The translations under genes were made by a program, and so were the position numbers. 7,670 nt of DNA from an uncultured Oxalobacteraceae bacterium. Lineage in GTDB: Bacteria > Pseudomonadota > Gammaproteobacteria > Burkholderiales > Burkholderiaceae_D. The notes under the pieces are model-generated. The model ran no database searches, had not been told where the DNA came from, and saw nothing but the letters and a program-made list of their open reading frames with translations. The DNA lies in contig CALKVB010000241.1 in the NCBI GenBank assembly GCA_937996605.1, forward strand, positions 1 to 7,670, written 5' to 3'. This document shows positions 5,578 to 7,670 of the stretch, piece after piece. Position 1 is the first letter of the stretch; every line of letters begins with the position of its first letter.

Positions 5578-6980
5578 ATAGCCAAAGTGACTCAGTGATC
5601 AAAGAAGTTGATGTATTGATACTTGGTGGTGGGATTTCCGGTTGTACCGCTGGAATCGCTCTACTTAAACGTGAAGACATTCGCGTCGCTATCGTTGAGA
5701 AAGGCGACTATTCTGAACACAAATACGGTGAGTCTTTGTCATCGAATGTACGTCCGACCTTGGAATACCTTGGTGTATGGGATCAATTTTGCGAAACCCA
5801 AAGTCAAGCACCGTTTTTCAGTCAAGTGAGTTGGGGAAGTGCGGAGCCGCGTCGCTTGGGTTACATGTTCACTGAAACAGGTACAGGTTGGGCGTTGAAT
5901 CGCTTAGGTTTTGAAACGATGTTGGCGGAAACCTTTGTTGAACGTGGTGGAGATCTACAAAGGAACAATCAGGTTGTCGCTTGTGAGGCAAGACCGCAAG
6001 GAGGATGGCGTGTATTGGTGAAAAATTATGAGGGTGAAATCTACACCATGCAATGTAAATTCATTATCGATGCGTCTGGGCGTCGTGGTGTAATGCGGAC
6101 TAATTTGAACTTGGCGTTGACAGTGCATGATCGCTTGGTCGGGGTTGGCTGTATTGGCGCAGCTTCTACTACGCAAGAGCAACTAGAAAATCATATTGAG
6201 TCGACTGAGTACGGTTGGTGGCATGTGACCCCAATGGTCGATGGCCGAGTCTCTGTGGTGCTGATGAGCGATCCAGATATCTTGAATAAGTTGCATGCGA
6301 GCCAGCCTGCGGTTTGGCGTGCCTTGCTTGGTAAAACACAAATTGGCAAATTGCTTGAAAGCTTCAATTTTAACGAGTTGCCACGGGCTTTTCCTTGCTA
6401 TTCCTCGTATCTAAAAAATGCAGGCGGCCGTGACTGGGTTGCGGTTGGTGATGCAGTGGCTTCGTATGATCCTATTTCCTCTTCAGGAATTCCACGTGCC
6501 TTGGCCACGGGAGTACATGGCGCTTTTATCGCGGTAGATCGTTTATTTTCGGAAGGCAGTTTGTTAGACACTTATGCTCAAGCAATTGAGCAAGACTTCC
6601 GTCAATATTTGCAGACACAATGGCAATACTACCAACGTGAGACACGCTGGCCAGATTCTGTATTTTGGGCACGCCGTCGTGCGGTGATTGCTCTGTCGAA
6701 AGACTCAATGATTCAAGATGTACATTTTTATGAGAATAAAATTACGGTGCAGCCTTTGCACTTAAAGTCCAATGAAATGCATGATTTATGGTCATTGTGC
6801 CAAATCGGCAAAGTCTTGCGTCAGGTAACGATGGAGTTTTCTGAAAAACATGCGCATGTCCCTGAACAAAAAGTATTGTTGGGGTTGCAGGAGCTGATTG
6901 AACGAAATTACCTTGAGATTGCCGTAGAAGAGGAAGAAGATTGTGTTTTCTTTAATACTGAGCGCCTCTATTTCGATTGA
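5574..6980 (+). CDS. FAD-dependent oxidoreductase, Trp-halogenase/LodB-like superfamily
   Basis: The product is 468 residues from 5574. I prefer that ATG because GAGG (5565-5568) lies 5 nt before it. An in-frame ATG at 5559 (473 residues) follows a purine-rich run and is also possible. In the 473-residue numbering it has the FAD Rossmann motif GGGISG (23-28), the strand-end acidic residue Glu47 (IVEKGD), GES (57-59), DASG (171-174) and the second FAD motif GDAVASYDPISSSG (297-310). This is the fold of single-component flavin monooxygenases related to tryptophan halogenases and to LodB/GoxB/QhpG, which modify residues in partner proteins. The halogenase WxWxIP motif is replaced by GWWHVTP (219-225), and I see no equivalent of the catalytic lysine after the GES motif, so halogenation is unlikely. 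The C-terminus (from about 360) is helical and ends acidic. No signal peptide is seen, so it should be cytoplasmic. Expression is expected from the sigma-54 promoter. Substrate unknown. Confidence 0.88.
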   Translation: MNSQSDSVIKEVDVLILGGGISGCTAGIALLKREDIRVAIVEKGDYSEHKYGESLSSNVRPTLEYLGVWDQFCETQSQAPFFSQVSWGSAEPRRLGYMFTETGTGWALNRLGFETMLAETFVERGGDLQRNNQVVACEARPQGGWRVLVKNYEGEIYTMQCKFIIDASGRRGVMRTNLNLALTVHDRLVGVGCIGAASTTQEQLENHIESTEYGWWHVTPMVDGRVSVVLMSDPDILNKLHASQPAVWRALLGKTQIGKLLESFNFNELPRAFPCYSSYLKNAGGRDWVAVGDAVASYDPISSSGIPRALATGVHGAFIAVDRLFSEGSLLDTYAQAIEQDFRQYLQTQWQYYQRETRWPDSVFWARRRAVIALSKDSMIQDVHFYENKITVQPLHLKSNEMHDLWSLCQIGKVLRQVTMEFSEKHAHVPEQKVLLGLQELIERNYLEIAVEEEEDCVFFNTERLYFD

Positions 6981-7007
6981 TTTGATCGATTCGATTGATG
7001 CAATAGA
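6972..7007 (+). repeat. Imperfect 18-bp tandem repeat across the flavoenzyme stop codon
   Basis: TTCGATTGAT occurs at 6972-6981 and 6990-6999, exactly 18 bp apart. The full 18-bp units match at about 14 positions. The TGA stop (6978-6980) lies in the first unit. No T-run or stable hairpin follows, so it is not a classical terminator. It may be a small slippage duplication. Confidence 0.5.
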
Positions 7008-7117
7008 TTGTTAGGTGTTTGCAGTCAGTTTCTTGATGCTCAAATCAGGTTGTTACGATCGCGTGAATTTGTTACCGAAGCTTGTAAGTATTGCACTCCA
7101 GATCACAGGCAACACGG

Positions 7118-7123
7118 TAAAAT
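7118..7123 (+). promoter_or_regulatory. dnaE: Possible -10 element giving a leaderless dnaE transcript
   Basis: TAAAAT (7118-7123) matches the -10 consensus at 5 of 6. A start 7 nt after it falls on the A of the dnaE ATG (7130). There is no clear Shine-Dalgarno before the ATG, which fits a leaderless message. The -35 is weak at 17-bp spacing (7095-7100), and TTGCAC (7091-7096) is too far at 21 bp. Confidence 0.35.
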
Positions 7124-7129
7124 AGCGGG

Positions 7130-7650
7130 ATGAATACAGAACTCGCTATTGCCCCACAAATCGCCACGGCACCTGCTGCCAAATCCAATTTGGACTACCC
7201 ACAGTTCGTGCATTTGCGGATGCACTCGGAGTATTCCATTGTCGATGGTTTAGTCCGCATTGACGATGTCGTGAAAGCTGCCTTGAAAGATAAGCAACCC
7301 GCTTTGGCGTTGACCGATCTTGGCAACCTGTTTGGCTTAGTGAAGTTCTACAAGACTGCGCGTGGCAAGGCAATTAAGCCTATCGCTGGATGTGATGTAT
7401 GGATTACTAACGATGCAGATCGCGATAAGCCTTCGCGTTTGCTGTTGTTAGTTAAATCTCGTCATGGCTATTTGCGCTTGTGTGAATTACTGGCACGCGC
7501 ATGGCTGGAGAATCAGCATCGTGGCCGTGCCGAAATTTGTTTTGAGTGGTTGCAAGAATTGTTCGAAAGCGATACGGAACAAGGTTTGATCGCTTTATCT
7601 GGCGCGCATTTTGGTGATGTTGGTATTGCGATCGACAATGCTAATTTAGA
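7130..7650 (+). CDS. dnaE: DNA polymerase III alpha subunit, N-terminal fragment
   Basis: The first 173 codons plus two bases of dnaE are present; the family is about 1,150-1,170 residues, and the rest is cut by the contig end. DnaE is the catalytic subunit of the replicative polymerase. The visible part is the N-terminal PHP domain: HSEYSIVDG (32-40), PALALTDLGNLFG (57-69), IKPIAGCDVW (82-91), LLLLVKSRHGYLRLCELL (about 104-121) and LIALSGAHFGDVG near the end. These align with the E. coli pattern FVHLRVHSDYS-DGL, ALAITDFTNLCG, GIKPIVGAD. ATG 7130 is the only reasonable start: an in-frame TAA lies at 7118-7120, and the next Met falls inside the PHP motif. The frame stays open into the adapter, so any residues called after 7650 (DRKSVV) are artefact. 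As a housekeeping gene it probably marks the boundary of the accessory cassette. Confidence 0.96.
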
Positions 7651-7670
7651 AGATCGGAAGAGCGTCGTGT
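7651..7670 (-). other. Illumina Read-1 adapter, reverse complement (artefact)
   Basis: agatcggaag-agcgtcgtgt is the exact reverse complement of 31-50 and matches the start of the Read-1 adapter complement. The apparent 20-bp terminal inverted repeat of the contig is therefore synthetic and is not a transposon or phage end. Confidence 0.98.

Noticed and set aside
5559..6980. Tryptophan halogenase annotation
   Set aside because: WxWxIP and the expected catalytic lysine are not present; only the FAD-binding fold is shared.
7050..7075. TTGTTAC direct repeat (7050 and 7069) before dnaE
   Set aside because: Two 7-bp copies alone are weak, and no matching site was seen elsewhere.
1..7670. 20-bp perfect terminal inverted repeat suggesting a mobile element
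   Set aside because: Both arms are Illumina adapter sequence.

Overview
The window is one assembled contig of about 7.6 kb with untrimmed Illumina Read-1 adapter at both ends (1-50 and 7651-7670), so genuine DNA runs only from 51 to 7650 and both terminal genes are cut by the contig ends. The organism looks like a betaproteobacterium. The truncated DnaE N-terminus at the right end has the wording I associate with Burkholderiales, perhaps Oxalobacteraceae such as Undibacterium. That placement is from memory of the family, not from a search.

Layout: (1) the C-terminal TPR part of a protein on + (51-463). (2) A full membrane Ser/Thr protein kinase with a TPR sensor half on + (621-2822); the first fragment aligns without gaps to its C-terminus, so the two are tandem paralogues. 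(3) A stand-alone CheY-like receiver on - (2831-3247), convergent with the kinase. (4) A 219-bp spacer (3248-3466) holding a striking nested inverted repeat. (5) A sigma-54 enhancer-binding protein (EBP) on - (3467-5038), with a divergent FHA-like N-terminus, AAA+ core and two C-terminal HTH segments. (6) A roughly 535-bp AT-rich divergent intergenic region with repeated TTTAC-type half-sites and a near-perfect -24/-12 sigma-54 promoter. (7) A possible 25-codon leader ORF overlapping (8) an FAD-dependent oxidoreductase of the Trp-halogenase/LodB-like superfamily on + (5574-6980). (9) The start of dnaE on + (7130-7650).

How the parts may work together: Ser/Thr kinases make phospho-threonines, FHA domains bind phospho-threonine, and FHA-EBPs drive sigma-54 promoters from distant upstream sites. 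The window contains each of these: kinase(s), an FHA-like EBP, a cluster of helically phased palindromic sites next to the EBP gene, and a sigma-54 promoter reading into the flavoenzyme gene. The economical reading is a self-contained signalling cassette: TPR-kinase to FHA-EBP to sigma-54 to flavoenzyme, with the receiver as a possible side input. Each part is visible in the sequence; the wiring is inference. The flavoenzyme's substrate is unknown, and no LodA-like or other partner lies in the window.
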